Origin: Capnocytophaga sputigena
Lineage (GTDB): Bacteria; Bacteroidota; Bacteroidia; Flavobacteriales; Flavobacteriaceae
Length of the DNA stretch: 64,000 bases
Reading direction: 5' to 3'
NCBI RefSeq assembly: GCF_900446695.1
Contig: NZ_UAVP01000011.1
Location: 124,001 to 188,000, forward strand
Positions 40,182 to 49,055 of this stretch are shown here, one piece after another. The notes under the pieces are model-generated. The model did not search any database. It was not told where the DNA came from and saw only the letters and a list, made by a program, of their open reading frames with translations. The translations under genes were made by a program, and so were the position numbers. Positions within the stretch are counted from its first letter, which is position 1, and each line of letters opens with the position of its first letter.

Positions 40182-41096
40182 ATGATAGACGCAAATAAAC
40201 TGTCAATAGGAATTCTTTTGCCTATTGAATCGTACGAAGGGGCTATCCCTAAAATGGAGAACCAAGTGCAACTTATTCAGCGTGCCGAAGCCTTAGGATA
40301 TGACACTGTATGGGTGCGTGACATCCCCCTCAACAACCCCGATTTTAAAGAAGTAGGGCAAATGTTTGACCCTTGGATTTATTTAGCTCATATAGCATCT
40401 CTCACACTCTCTATCAAAATAGGCATAGCAAGTGTAATTTTGCCTTTGCGTCACCCTTTGCACGTTGCTAAAGCCTCTGCAAGTCTTGATGTTTTGTTCC
40501 CTAACCGTTTTGTTTTGGGGATAGCTTCAGGCGACCGTCCTGTAGAATACCCCGCATTCAACAAACCTTTTGAACTCCGTAGTGCTCACGTCGCTGAACA
40601 TATTCAAATGCTTAAAAAATTATGGAGTACAGACTTTCCTACTTATAATAACGACTATGGTACTCTAATGGAAAAAGTAGGTGATGTACTTCCTAAACCT
40701 ATTCACAAAAACATACCAATGTACGCCACAGGGCACATAGGCGGTGTAAATTTAGATTGGATAGCAAAACACACCGATGGTTGGATTTACTATCCTCGTG
40801 ACTTTGCTTTTACTAAAAAAATAGTAGAAGATTGGCACGAAGCTCTTAAAAAAGAAGGCGAACCTGCTAAACCTTATATACAACCTGTATATATAGACCT
40901 TATGGAAGACCCTGACTTCGAACCTCAAAAAATGGATTTAGGTTTTCGTCTTGGTCGTAATTATCTCGTAGATATGTTTCACGAACTCGGAAAAATAGGG
41001 GTCAACCATATTATGTTAGTACTCAAGTATTGTAGTCGCCCTGCTGGTGAAGTACTTGAAGAAATCGGAAAAGAAGTATTGCCACAACTCAGATAG
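40182..41096 (+). CDS. luciferase-like (LLM class) flavin oxidoreductase
   Basis: A 304-residue LLM-fold enzyme, FMN- or F420-type. Features are the opening LSIGILLPIESYEG, AEALGYDTVWVRDIPL, KIGIASVILPLRHPLHVAKA and FVLGIASGDRP. Flavobacteria generally use FMN for this family. The substrate is unknown. It has its own -7 element at 40154-40161 and a terminator just before that, so it begins a transcription unit. Confidence 0.85.
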   Translation: MIDANKLSIGILLPIESYEGAIPKMENQVQLIQRAEALGYDTVWVRDIPLNNPDFKEVGQMFDPWIYLAHIASLTLSIKIGIASVILPLRHPLHVAKASASLDVLFPNRFVLGIASGDRPVEYPAFNKPFELRSAHVAEHIQMLKKLWSTDFPTYNNDYGTLMEKVGDVLPKPIHKNIPMYATGHIGGVNLDWIAKHTDGWIYYPRDFAFTKKIVEDWHEALKKEGEPAKPYIQPVYIDLMEDPDFEPQKMDLGFRLGRNYLVDMFHELGKIGVNHIMLVLKYCSRPAGEVLEEIGKEVLPQLR

Positions 41097-41100
41097 TACT

Positions 41101-42168
41101 ATGAGAAATTTTATATTACTCTACTTTTTAGTTTTTTGCATTGGTGTATATGCCAATGATGGTGCTTTCTATATGGCAGGTAACCAACTTGTTCCTATTA
41201 ATGAAACAGATATTTCAGTAAAGAAAGAAATTTTGTATATCAAAAAAACACAAGAATTTGCGGAAGTATCAGTGTATTACGAGTTTTTCAATCCTAAAGA
41301 AACAAAAGAAATCATAGTTGGTTTTGAGGCTGGACGCCCCAGTGGTGATGTGGATGGAGCTCCTATCAATGGACATCATCCTTATATGTTTGATTTTACG
41401 GTATCACTTAACGGTAACTTTTTGCCTTATCAAATAGCTTATGTAGCGGATTCTCTTTATGCTAAAAATGGGAATGTGGAGAGTATAGACTTGAAAACTT
41501 TCAAAGGAGAAACCGATGGTAATTATATTGATTTTATGTATGTTTATCATTTCAAGGCAAAGTTTAAAAAAGGAAAAAACATTGTAAAGCACACCTATAG
41601 ATACAAACTATCAGGAGGAGTATGTAATTACTATGATTTCGATTATGTGCTTACCGCTGCCAAACGCTGGGCTAACAAGCAAATCGATGATTTTACCCTG
41701 ATCTTGGATATGGGAAGTATACAAACAGCTTCTATCCGTAAGACTTTCTTTAAAAATGGCAATGATTGGATTTTCAATGGGGTTGGAAAAGTAACTGAAA
41801 AGCAAGATTACACTAATTTTTATATTCAACAAGGTATTTTGACCTTTGAGAGAAAGAACTTTGCTCCTAAAGATGAATTGTATGTTACGGAGATGCGCCC
41901 GTGGGGTTGTCAAGAGAAAGAAAGTGGACAAAAATTTCTTTTTTCATTAGGAAAAAACCAAGAATTAGGAGACCCCAATGAAAAAACTCCCGAAGAAAAA
42001 CGCCTCATCCGCAACCTACCTTTCGCACGACGTGGGTATATTTTCAAAGATAAAACTTTGCAAGACGCTTTTAAAACAGAAGATTGGTATCAACCTAACC
42101 CTTCCTATGTACCCGAAGTTGAAGCCCTTACTGAAGAGGAAAAACAACTCATTTATACATTTAAATAA
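41101..42168 (+). CDS. exported DUF4424-like protein with C-terminal YARHG domain
   Basis: A 355-residue secreted protein. The start at 41101 (MRNFILLYFLVF, signal peptide to VYAND) is preferred over an ATG 18 codons upstream that lies inside the preceding gene. The main part resembles DUF4424 (ISVKKEILYIKK, then VSVYYEFFNPKE and IIVGFEAG). The last 55 residues form a YARHG domain (LPFARRGYIFKDKTLQDAF, WYQPNPSY), a small extracellular module. Function unknown. It is 4 nt after the LLM gene. Confidence 0.78.
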   Translation: MRNFILLYFLVFCIGVYANDGAFYMAGNQLVPINETDISVKKEILYIKKTQEFAEVSVYYEFFNPKETKEIIVGFEAGRPSGDVDGAPINGHHPYMFDFTVSLNGNFLPYQIAYVADSLYAKNGNVESIDLKTFKGETDGNYIDFMYVYHFKAKFKKGKNIVKHTYRYKLSGGVCNYYDFDYVLTAAKRWANKQIDDFTLILDMGSIQTASIRKTFFKNGNDWIFNGVGKVTEKQDYTNFYIQQGILTFERKNFAPKDELYVTEMRPWGCQEKESGQKFLFSLGKNQELGDPNEKTPEEKRLIRNLPFARRGYIFKDKTLQDAFKTEDWYQPNPSYVPEVEALTEEEKQLIYTFK

Positions 42169-42181
42169 TACCTTTTTTATT

Positions 42182-43132
42182 ATGACCATTACTCAATACC
42201 AATATGTGCTAGCAGTAGCCAAATATAAAAATTTTACTACTGCTGCCGAACACAGCTTTGTTACCCAGCCTACCTTGAGTATGCAAGTGCAGAAATTGGA
42301 AGAAGAGTTGGGCGTAACTATTTTCGACAGAAGTAAAAAACCTCTACAAGTTACTGAAATAGGTGAACAAATTATCAAACAAGCCCAAATAATAGTAAAC
42401 GAAGCTGGGCGAATGAACGATATCGTCGCTCAACAAAAAGGTTATATAGGTGGTGAGTTCCGCGTAGGGATTATCCCTACCGTCTCCCCTACTCTGCTGC
42501 CTATGTTCCTTACCAATTTCATTAACAAATATCCTAAAGTTTGCCTAAAAATCGAGGAACAAACCACTGAAAATATCTTGAAGAAAATTGAAGATGGTAG
42601 TTATGATGCAGGTATTTTAGCAACTCCCTTACACAATTCATCAATTGTAGAACGCCCGTTGTACTATGAACCTTTTGTTGCTTATATTCCTGTAAATCAC
42701 CGTCTACAAAATTCTAAAACTATCTACTCTGAAGATTTAGATATCAACGATATTTTAATGCTTGAGGATGGTCATTGCTTTAAAGATAGCGTACTCAATA
42801 TCTGCAACCAAGATGTAATCGACTCTAAAGAACATTTCCAACTAAAAAGTGGAAGTTTTGAAACTTTAGTGCGATTAGCTAACGAAGGCTTAGGAATGAC
42901 CCTCTTACCCTATCTACACTCTTTGGAACTGAAAGAGGAAGAAAAGAAACGCATTCACTATTTTGCCGAGTCCTATCCCGCTCGCGAAATTAGCTTAGTT
43001 TATCACAAAAATGAACTGAAATTGCAAATTATCAAAGCTTTACACGATACTATTGCAGGGGTAATTCGTGGAGCTATTGTATTTCAAAATGTAAAAATTG
43101 TCAGTCCTATAAGAGAAAGGCACAAAATTTGA
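42182..43132 (+). CDS. oxyR: peroxide-sensing LysR regulator OxyR
   Basis: A 316-residue LysR-type activator. The N-terminal winged helix is typical (FTTAAEHSFVTQPTLSMQVQKL). The redox pair is present at Cys199 and Cys208 (DGHCFKDSVLNIC), nine residues apart and at the same positions as in E. coli OxyR, so disulfide-based peroxide sensing is expected. The start is the ATG at 42182; the longer frame from 41978 overlaps the YARHG gene and encodes unrelated sequence. Confidence 0.93.
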   Translation: MTITQYQYVLAVAKYKNFTTAAEHSFVTQPTLSMQVQKLEEELGVTIFDRSKKPLQVTEIGEQIIKQAQIIVNEAGRMNDIVAQQKGYIGGEFRVGIIPTVSPTLLPMFLTNFINKYPKVCLKIEEQTTENILKKIEDGSYDAGILATPLHNSSIVERPLYYEPFVAYIPVNHRLQNSKTIYSEDLDINDILMLEDGHCFKDSVLNICNQDVIDSKEHFQLKSGSFETLVRLANEGLGMTLLPYLHSLELKEEEKKRIHYFAESYPAREISLVYHKNELKLQIIKALHDTIAGVIRGAIVFQNVKIVSPIRERHKI

Positions 43133-43227
43133 TAGAAACAAAAAATTAAAAAAAACAGGATATATGAAAAATGTTAGCTAATTAGCTAACTTCTATTTTC
43201 CATCCTAATAAAAACAAATAACATTTT

Positions 43228-45324
43228 ATGATGAAGAATATTTCAGCAGCATTATTTTTATTATTTATCTCATTTGCTTCTTGTAGCTTTACAAGCAAAA
43301 AGTTCGACAATCCTAATAAGGATAAGGACACTGTACTATTAGAAATTATTGAGCACGTGCTCGAAAATGCTCATTTTAGTCCCGTGAAAATGGATGATGC
43401 TTTCTCTAAGAAAGTATTTGATAGTTATCTAAAAAATATTGATGGGCAAAAACGCTATTTACTCCAATCTGATATCAATGAGTTAAAAAAATACGAAACT
43501 CGTTTAGATGATGATTTGAAAAAAGGCGATATCTCTTTTTTCAATCTTTCTTACAATCGCCTTAAACAGCGTATGAAAGAAGCTGAAGCCATTACTAAAG
43601 CTATCTTCGCTAAACCTATCAATCTCAACACCAATGAGACCATCAATACTGATTATGATAAATTGCCTTTTGTAAAAAATAAAGCTGAATTACAAAATCG
43701 ATGGAAACAAGTTATCATTTTCACTACACTTTCTACTTACATCACTAAACAAAAAGAAGAAGCAACTAAGAAGGAAAAAGATGCTAAATATCAGCCTAAA
43801 AGTGACGAGGTTCTGAAAAAAGAATCTGTAGAGTCTACCCAAAAAACATTGGCTGATATGTTCAGTATGTACAACGACATTACTCGTGAAGAGTGGTTCG
43901 CTATGTTCGTGAATGCTATAACTGAAACTTTTGACCCTCACTCTAACTATATGGCGCCCGACATCAAAGAAGGTTTCGACCGCGATATGTCTGGTAAATT
44001 TGAAGGTATTGGCGCTCAATTACAAAAGAAAACTGATGGTATAGCTATTACTAATGTAATTTTAGGAGGACCTGTTTGGAAAGGTAAACTCTTAGAAGTA
44101 GGTGACCAAATCCTAAAAGTAGGTCAAGGTGCTGCCGAACCTGTTGATGTAGTTGGTATGCGTTTAGATGATGCTGTAAAGCTCATTAAAGGTCCTAAAG
44201 GTACCGAAGTACGCCTAACTGTAAAACGTGTAGATGGTACCATCGAAGTGGTTCCTATCATCCGCGATGTAGTAGAAATCGAAGAAACTTATGCTAAATC
44301 AGCTGTGATTACCGCTAATGGTAAACGTTATGGACTCATCAATCTTCCTAAATTCTATATCGATTTTGAAGATGTAAACCGTCGCAATGCTGCTACCGAT
44401 GTAGCCCTCGAAATTGAAAAACTTAAAAAAGAAAATATCGATGGATTAATTATCGATTTGCGTTCCAATGGTGGTGGTTCTCTAAAAACTGTAGTAGATA
44501 TAGGAGGTCTATTCATCCCTAAAGGTCCTATCGTACAAGTAAAATCATCACGTGGTAGTCGCGATGTCCTTTCTGACAACGACCCTAAAACCCAATGGGA
44601 TGGTTCTTTAGTAATTCTTACCAATGAACTTTCTGCTTCAGCCTCTGAAATTTTAGCAGCAGCTATGCAAGACTACAAACGCGCTATTATCATAGGTGGT
44701 AAACAAACTTTCGGTAAAGGTACTGTACAAAGTTTTATAGACCTAAACGAGTTCCTACGTCAAAACAATTACGGTGACCTTGGTGCTTTGAAAATCACTA
44801 TCCAAAAATTCTACCGTATCAATGGAGGATCTACCCAGCTCAAAGGAGTTGAAAGTGATATTGTTGTCCCCGATAAATACAAATATATCGATATAGGTGA
44901 ACGTGATATGCCTAATGCTATGCCTTGGGATAAAATAGAACCTGCTAAGTACACCCCTTGGGCAAACAATGCCAATTTTGATATGGCTATCGAAAACAGT
45001 AAAAAGCGTATAAGTGAAAATGAATACTTAAAGCTAATTGATGAAAATGCTCAATGGGTAAAACAACAACAAAAAGATAATGTTTTCCCTCTCAACTATG
45101 AGGCTTATAAAAAAGTAATAGATAAAAATGAAGAGCAAGCTAAGAAATTCAAAGCAATTAGCGACTATAAATCTAACTTAAAATTCTTTTCTGTAGCTTC
45201 CGATGAAGCTAAAATTAAAAATAGTGAAGAATTAAAACTTCGTCGTGATCGTTGGCACGAAAGTCTTGAAAAAGATGTATATATAGACGAAGCTGTAAAA
45301 GTTTTAGAAGATTTGAATAAATAA
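43228..45324 (+). CDS. prc: tail-specific protease (Prc/Tsp, S41A) lipoprotein
   Basis: A 698-residue periplasmic protease that degrades proteins from their C-termini. A lipobox (FASC, about Cys19) is followed by the N-terminal helical domain, a PDZ domain (about 245-340; GIGAQLQKKTDGIAITNVI), the S41 catalytic core with the serine in ELSASASEILAAAMQ and the lysine in GKQTFGKGTVQ, and a C-terminal DUF3340 part. Length and order match Tsp. It has its own 95-nt upstream space and a terminator downstream. Confidence 0.95.
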   Translation: MMKNISAALFLLFISFASCSFTSKKFDNPNKDKDTVLLEIIEHVLENAHFSPVKMDDAFSKKVFDSYLKNIDGQKRYLLQSDINELKKYETRLDDDLKKGDISFFNLSYNRLKQRMKEAEAITKAIFAKPINLNTNETINTDYDKLPFVKNKAELQNRWKQVIIFTTLSTYITKQKEEATKKEKDAKYQPKSDEVLKKESVESTQKTLADMFSMYNDITREEWFAMFVNAITETFDPHSNYMAPDIKEGFDRDMSGKFEGIGAQLQKKTDGIAITNVILGGPVWKGKLLEVGDQILKVGQGAAEPVDVVGMRLDDAVKLIKGPKGTEVRLTVKRVDGTIEVVPIIRDVVEIEETYAKSAVITANGKRYGLINLPKFYIDFEDVNRRNAATDVALEIEKLKKENIDGLIIDLRSNGGGSLKTVVDIGGLFIPKGPIVQVKSSRGSRDVLSDNDPKTQWDGSLVILTNELSASASEILAAAMQDYKRAIIIGGKQTFGKGTVQSFIDLNEFLRQNNYGDLGALKITIQKFYRINGGSTQLKGVESDIVVPDKYKYIDIGERDMPNAMPWDKIEPAKYTPWANNANFDMAIENSKKRISENEYLKLIDENAQWVKQQQKDNVFPLNYEAYKKVIDKNEEQAKKFKAISDYKSNLKFFSVASDEAKIKNSEELKLRRDRWHESLEKDVYIDEAVKVLEDLNK

Positions 45325-45345
45325 AACAATAACTAACAGATTACA

Positions 45346-45384
45346 AAAACATTGGCAAAGCTAAATACTTTGTCAATGTTTTTT
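45346..45384 (+). terminator. terminator after prc
   Basis: A 15-bp stem (45346-45360 with 45368-45382, one G-T pair) is followed by a T tract. Its inner arms carry TTGGCAAAG and CTTTGTCAA, related to the hairpins at 8803 and 58396. Confidence 0.8.
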
Positions 45385-45386
45385 AT

Positions 45387-45418
45387 TTTGGGTATATGAT
45401 ATTTTTGTTATATCTTTG
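45387..45418 (+). promoter_or_regulatory. promoter of the MscS-like gene
   Basis: TTTG (45387-45390), 20 nt, TATCTTTG (45411-45418), 29 nt before the ATG. It starts right after the prc terminator. Confidence 0.75.
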
Positions 45419-45447
45419 CACTACATTTTGCCCTTTAGCTAAATAAA

Positions 45448-47079
45448 ATGCATTTGAAAATCTTCGTTTTTATATATTTATTTTGCGTTGCGTACATACA
45501 AGCACAGCAACCAGATAGTCTTTCTAAACAAGAAATTCGCAAAGAGTTAGAAACTATCAAGCAATTCCGCCAGAAGGATTCCATACGTATTGCAATGCTC
45601 TTAAACGAAATTCAACTGCTCATCAACAACGAGAAAAATACACCTTCAATTACTAATTCTTCTACTACCAATGAAAAAGAAATAGAAAAACTACGCAATA
45701 AAATGCGTGGGCGACCTATTGTTTTTGAAAAAGATACCTTATACTATCTCTATACTTCTTATGGACCTTACGATATTGATACTCGCGTAAAATACGTAGA
45801 AGAAAAACTCAAAGAATTATATAACGACCCCTATTTTGTTGCCGATTCTATCAAAATAAAACCTGCTAGCGACTATTTATCAGTAATGTATAACGATAAA
45901 ACCATTACTGGGGTTTCAATGGTAGATGCGCTTTGGGAAAATAGCTCCCAAACTGAATTAGCTCAAAGATATGCTAATATAATAAAAAATACAATTGTAA
46001 AGTATAAAGAACAAAATAGCTTAAAAAGTGTCCTAATCCGCTTAGCTGAATTGTTATTAGTACTCTTCATTGCCTTTATACTTGTATGGGCTATCAACCG
46101 ATTGTTCGATTTCTTAAAAAAAATCACCCTCAACTCCGAGCATCGCTTCCTTACAAGTATACGTATCAGAAACTACGATTTTATCAAAAAACCAGGAATT
46201 GTAAAAGTTTTAGTGAAATTACTCGCTATACTGCGTATTGTATTTCTACTTTTCTTGTTAATAACAATTATCCCCCTAATTTTTGACATTTTTCCTTCTA
46301 CTCAATATTTGTCTAAAATCATAGTACAATGGATTTCTGAACCTATAAAAAACGTTGGTATAGCAATTATTGGGTATTTGCCTCATTTGTTCTATATAGT
46401 CATCATTGCTGTTATCACACGCTATGTATTGAAAATATTGCGCTTTTTTGCTTTAGAAATAGAACGTGGTATCTTAAAAATAAAAGGCTTTCATCCGGAG
46501 TGGGCTCATACTACTTATGTCCTAGCACGTATGATGTTATGGGTATTAGCATTAGTAATAATGTTTCCACACCTTCCTGGCTCCGATAGTGATGCTTTCA
46601 AAGGAATTTCTGTCTTTTTAGGGGTGTTGATTTCTTTAGGTTCTTCTTCTGCTATTTCCAATGCTATTGCAGGTATTGTAATCAGTTATATGCGTCCATT
46701 TCAAGTAGGTGATTGGATTAAATCTGGAGAAATTATCGGAGCAGTGATAGAAAAAAATGCCTTAGTAACAAGATTAAAAACTATCAACAACAAAGATATT
46801 ACCATCCCTAATTCGGCTATTTTGAGCGGTGCTACTATGAACTTTACTTCTATAGGCAAAGAAATAGGTTTAGCACTAAATGTACAGGTAAAAGTACGTT
46901 ATGATTATTCTGATAATTTAGTAGAAGAACTTCTTATAGAAGCTGCTTTGAAAACTAATGGTATTTCTCCTAAACCTCATCCTTACATTTTCCAAATTTC
47001 ACTCAGTGAACTGAACGCTGTTTATGAACTCAATGCTTATACTTTTCATCCTGAAAAATATGTATTTTATAAAATCTGA
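45448..47079 (+). CDS. MscS-like mechanosensitive channel, C-terminus frameshifted
   Basis: A 543-residue channel protein. A signal peptide (to IQAQQ) and a periplasmic helical part (about 20-180) precede four or five membrane helices; the MscS pore helix and beta domain follow (SLGSSSAISNAIAGIVISYM, FQVGDWIKSGEIIGAVIE, ITIPNSAILSG). The frame stops at 47077 after HPEKYVFYKI. Skipping one A of the AAAA run at 47071-47074 continues the protein for 38 codons (SDLTKNIQSTFRQANIEIFS) to a stop at 47189 that shares a base with the next ATG. This tail matches what MscS proteins have at this point, so the gene is frameshifted by one base. Confidence 0.88.
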   Translation: MHLKIFVFIYLFCVAYIQAQQPDSLSKQEIRKELETIKQFRQKDSIRIAMLLNEIQLLINNEKNTPSITNSSTTNEKEIEKLRNKMRGRPIVFEKDTLYYLYTSYGPYDIDTRVKYVEEKLKELYNDPYFVADSIKIKPASDYLSVMYNDKTITGVSMVDALWENSSQTELAQRYANIIKNTIVKYKEQNSLKSVLIRLAELLLVLFIAFILVWAINRLFDFLKKITLNSEHRFLTSIRIRNYDFIKKPGIVKVLVKLLAILRIVFLLFLLITIIPLIFDIFPSTQYLSKIIVQWISEPIKNVGIAIIGYLPHLFYIVIIAVITRYVLKILRFFALEIERGILKIKGFHPEWAHTTYVLARMMLWVLALVIMFPHLPGSDSDAFKGISVFLGVLISLGSSSAISNAIAGIVISYMRPFQVGDWIKSGEIIGAVIEKNALVTRLKTINNKDITIPNSAILSGATMNFTSIGKEIGLALNVQVKVRYDYSDNLVEELLIEAALKTNGISPKPHPYIFQISLSELNAVYELNAYTFHPEKYVFYKI

Positions 47080-47191
47080 TCTAACTAAAAATATCCAAAG
47101 TACTTTTAGACAAGCCAATATAGAGATATTCTCAACACAATACATAGAAATAAGAACTCCCTTTTCAAATACTAAAAAACAAAATTCATAA
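47075..47191 (+). pseudogene. out-of-frame C-terminal remnant of the MscS-like gene
   Basis: Read from TCT at 47075, this gives 38 sense codons with the expected MscS C-terminal helix (NIQSTFRQANIEIFSTQYIE) and a TAA at 47189-47191 overlapping the next gene's ATG. It has no start of its own; it belongs to the preceding frame. Confidence 0.75.
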
Positions 47192-48234
47192 TGAAGCAAC
47201 GACTCATTTTTATAGACGTTATACGCGCTTATGCCATCTGTATGATGTTACAAGGGCACTTTATTACTGCCCTACTCGCTGAACAATATTGTGACGAAAG
47301 TAATCCTTACTATCATATTTGGCATTATTTCACAGGTATTACTGCTCCTGTGTTCCTTACCATCTCTGGATTTATTTTTACCTATTTACTCATTCGTGAA
47401 GGAGAACGCAGTGGTGTAGGCTTCAAGAATCCTCGTGTGTTAAAAGGAGCTAAACGTGGTTTAATGCTTATTGTGGTAGCTTGTATTTTGCGTAAAAGTA
47501 TTTATTTTGTAGATATATTGCATTGTATAGGGTTAGCACTCATTATAATGGTGGGACTTTATTTGTTAGCTCGAAATCACGTGAGGCACTTCCTTCCTGC
47601 AATGCTCATTGCTATTACCCTAATACTCTTTACTTTCAACGAAACTTATAACAAATATGAGTACTCTTGGTTACCTCAAGTTGTAGCAAATTATTTCACC
47701 CCTAAATATGGTACTTTCTTTACTATTTTTCCGTGGTTAGGTTTCGTAACCTTAGGAGGCTTTATGGGGTCTCTTTTCTATTATTTTAGAAATGCCAAAC
47801 ATCTATATATAGTATATACCTTACTACTTATTATTTTTGGTGCTATTTTTCACTTCCAATACCACACCTTTCACTTCTTATATAGTATTACAGGATGGAC
47901 TCATTTTGAAAGTTTAGCACGTAATGGTTTTCTTTTCTTAAGGATGGGTGATACTCTCTGGACATTTGCAGTATTTGTAATCTTGCGAAATGTGCTTACT
48001 GCTCAATTCTTACAGCGTATCGGGCAAAATACTCTTTCTATTTACATTATCCATAGTATTGCGCTCTATCACTTTATTCCATATTTCAACTTAGACCATT
48101 ATTTTCATAAGAGCCTAAATCCTAAGCAAGCTGTAATAGGTGCTATTCTCTTTGTGATTACTATACTCATCGTATCGTTCTACTATCACAAATTCAGTAA
48201 ATACATAAAAGAAAAATATCCTAAAAACAATTGA
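47191..48234 (+). CDS. DUF1624/HGSNAT-like membrane acetyltransferase
   Basis: A 347-residue membrane protein with about ten hydrophobic segments. The start RLIFIDVIRAYAICMMLQGH and the later DILHCIGLALIIMVGLYLL are the hallmarks of the heparan-alpha-glucosaminide N-acetyltransferase catalytic domain family (DUF1624), which moves acetyl groups across the membrane. The likely catalytic His lies in LQGHF. The bacterial substrate is unknown, probably a cell-surface sugar. The start overlaps the restored MscS stop (TAATG), suggesting coupled translation before the frameshift arose. Confidence 0.82.
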   Translation: MKQRLIFIDVIRAYAICMMLQGHFITALLAEQYCDESNPYYHIWHYFTGITAPVFLTISGFIFTYLLIREGERSGVGFKNPRVLKGAKRGLMLIVVACILRKSIYFVDILHCIGLALIIMVGLYLLARNHVRHFLPAMLIAITLILFTFNETYNKYEYSWLPQVVANYFTPKYGTFFTIFPWLGFVTLGGFMGSLFYYFRNAKHLYIVYTLLLIIFGAIFHFQYHTFHFLYSITGWTHFESLARNGFLFLRMGDTLWTFAVFVILRNVLTAQFLQRIGQNTLSIYIIHSIALYHFIPYFNLDHYFHKSLNPKQAVIGAILFVITILIVSFYYHKFSKYIKEKYPKNN

Positions 48235-48283
48235 TAGAAAAATTAAAAATTTTCTTACATAAATTACTTAAAACTAAATACAA

Positions 48284-49045
48284 ATGAAAAAGCTTTACAT
48301 TTTATTATTTACAATATTCTTGTTAGCTTGCAATAACAAAGAACAAGCTCAAGAACGCCCTGTTACCCCTCCTAATAATATTATAGTGCCTAAAGCACTA
48401 CAAAACTATTACAAAGGAATTCATTTTGCTAAAAATGGAAAAGCTTTGTACGATGATTTAGCGGTACTTACTATCAGCAAACATACTAATTTTTTAAGTT
48501 ATTATGATCGTCACAAATACCTATACAAAGCCGATGCTAGTCTTAAAAATCCTGAAAATGTAGTATTAGTCTACACTGGGGAAGAGCGTTATTGGAAGGA
48601 ATATAAGAGTGGTAGCAATAATTATGAACCTCAAACTTTCAACACCGAACATATTTTCCCTCAATCAAAATACAGTAAAGGAGATGCTAAAGGTGATTTG
48701 CACCACCTAAAAGCTTGTGATAGCAAGCTCAATAGCAGTAGAGGAAATATACCTTTTACCAATGGCTCTGGAAAAGCTGGACGTATCAATAGCGCTTGGT
48801 ATCCTGGCGACGAATGGAAAGGTGATGTCGCTCGAATGATTATGTATATCAATTTGCGTTATAACGATAAAATCGACAATAAAATTGTTATAGGGGGAAT
48901 TGAAACACTCTTAAAATGGAATGATGAAGACCTCGTTTCCGACCTCGAGCGCCAACGTAATAGTGTAATTGAACAAGCCCAAGGCAACCGCAATCCGTTT
49001 ATAGATTTTCCTCAATTAGCACGCTCTGTTTATAAAAATTACTAA
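48284..49045 (+). CDS. endonuclease I-like secreted nuclease lipoprotein
   Basis: A 253-residue lipoprotein (lipobox FLLAC, Cys16) with the beta-beta-alpha metal nuclease motif of the endonuclease I family: FNTEHIFPQSKY (catalytic His), DLHHLKACDSKLNSSRGN (metal Asn) and RMIMYINLRY. It probably degrades extracellular or incoming DNA at the cell surface, for nutrition or DNA uptake. It is 10 nt before recQ. Confidence 0.85.
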   Translation: MKKLYILLFTIFLLACNNKEQAQERPVTPPNNIIVPKALQNYYKGIHFAKNGKALYDDLAVLTISKHTNFLSYYDRHKYLYKADASLKNPENVVLVYTGEERYWKEYKSGSNNYEPQTFNTEHIFPQSKYSKGDAKGDLHHLKACDSKLNSSRGNIPFTNGSGKAGRINSAWYPGDEWKGDVARMIMYINLRYNDKIDNKIVIGGIETLLKWNDEDLVSDLERQRNSVIEQAQGNRNPFIDFPQLARSVYKNY

Positions 49046-49055
49046 GAGTAATACT

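Noticed and set aside
41978-42181. Longer N-terminus for OxyR
   Set aside because: It overlaps the YARHG gene and precedes the canonical LysR start; Cys199/Cys208 numbering fits the shorter form.
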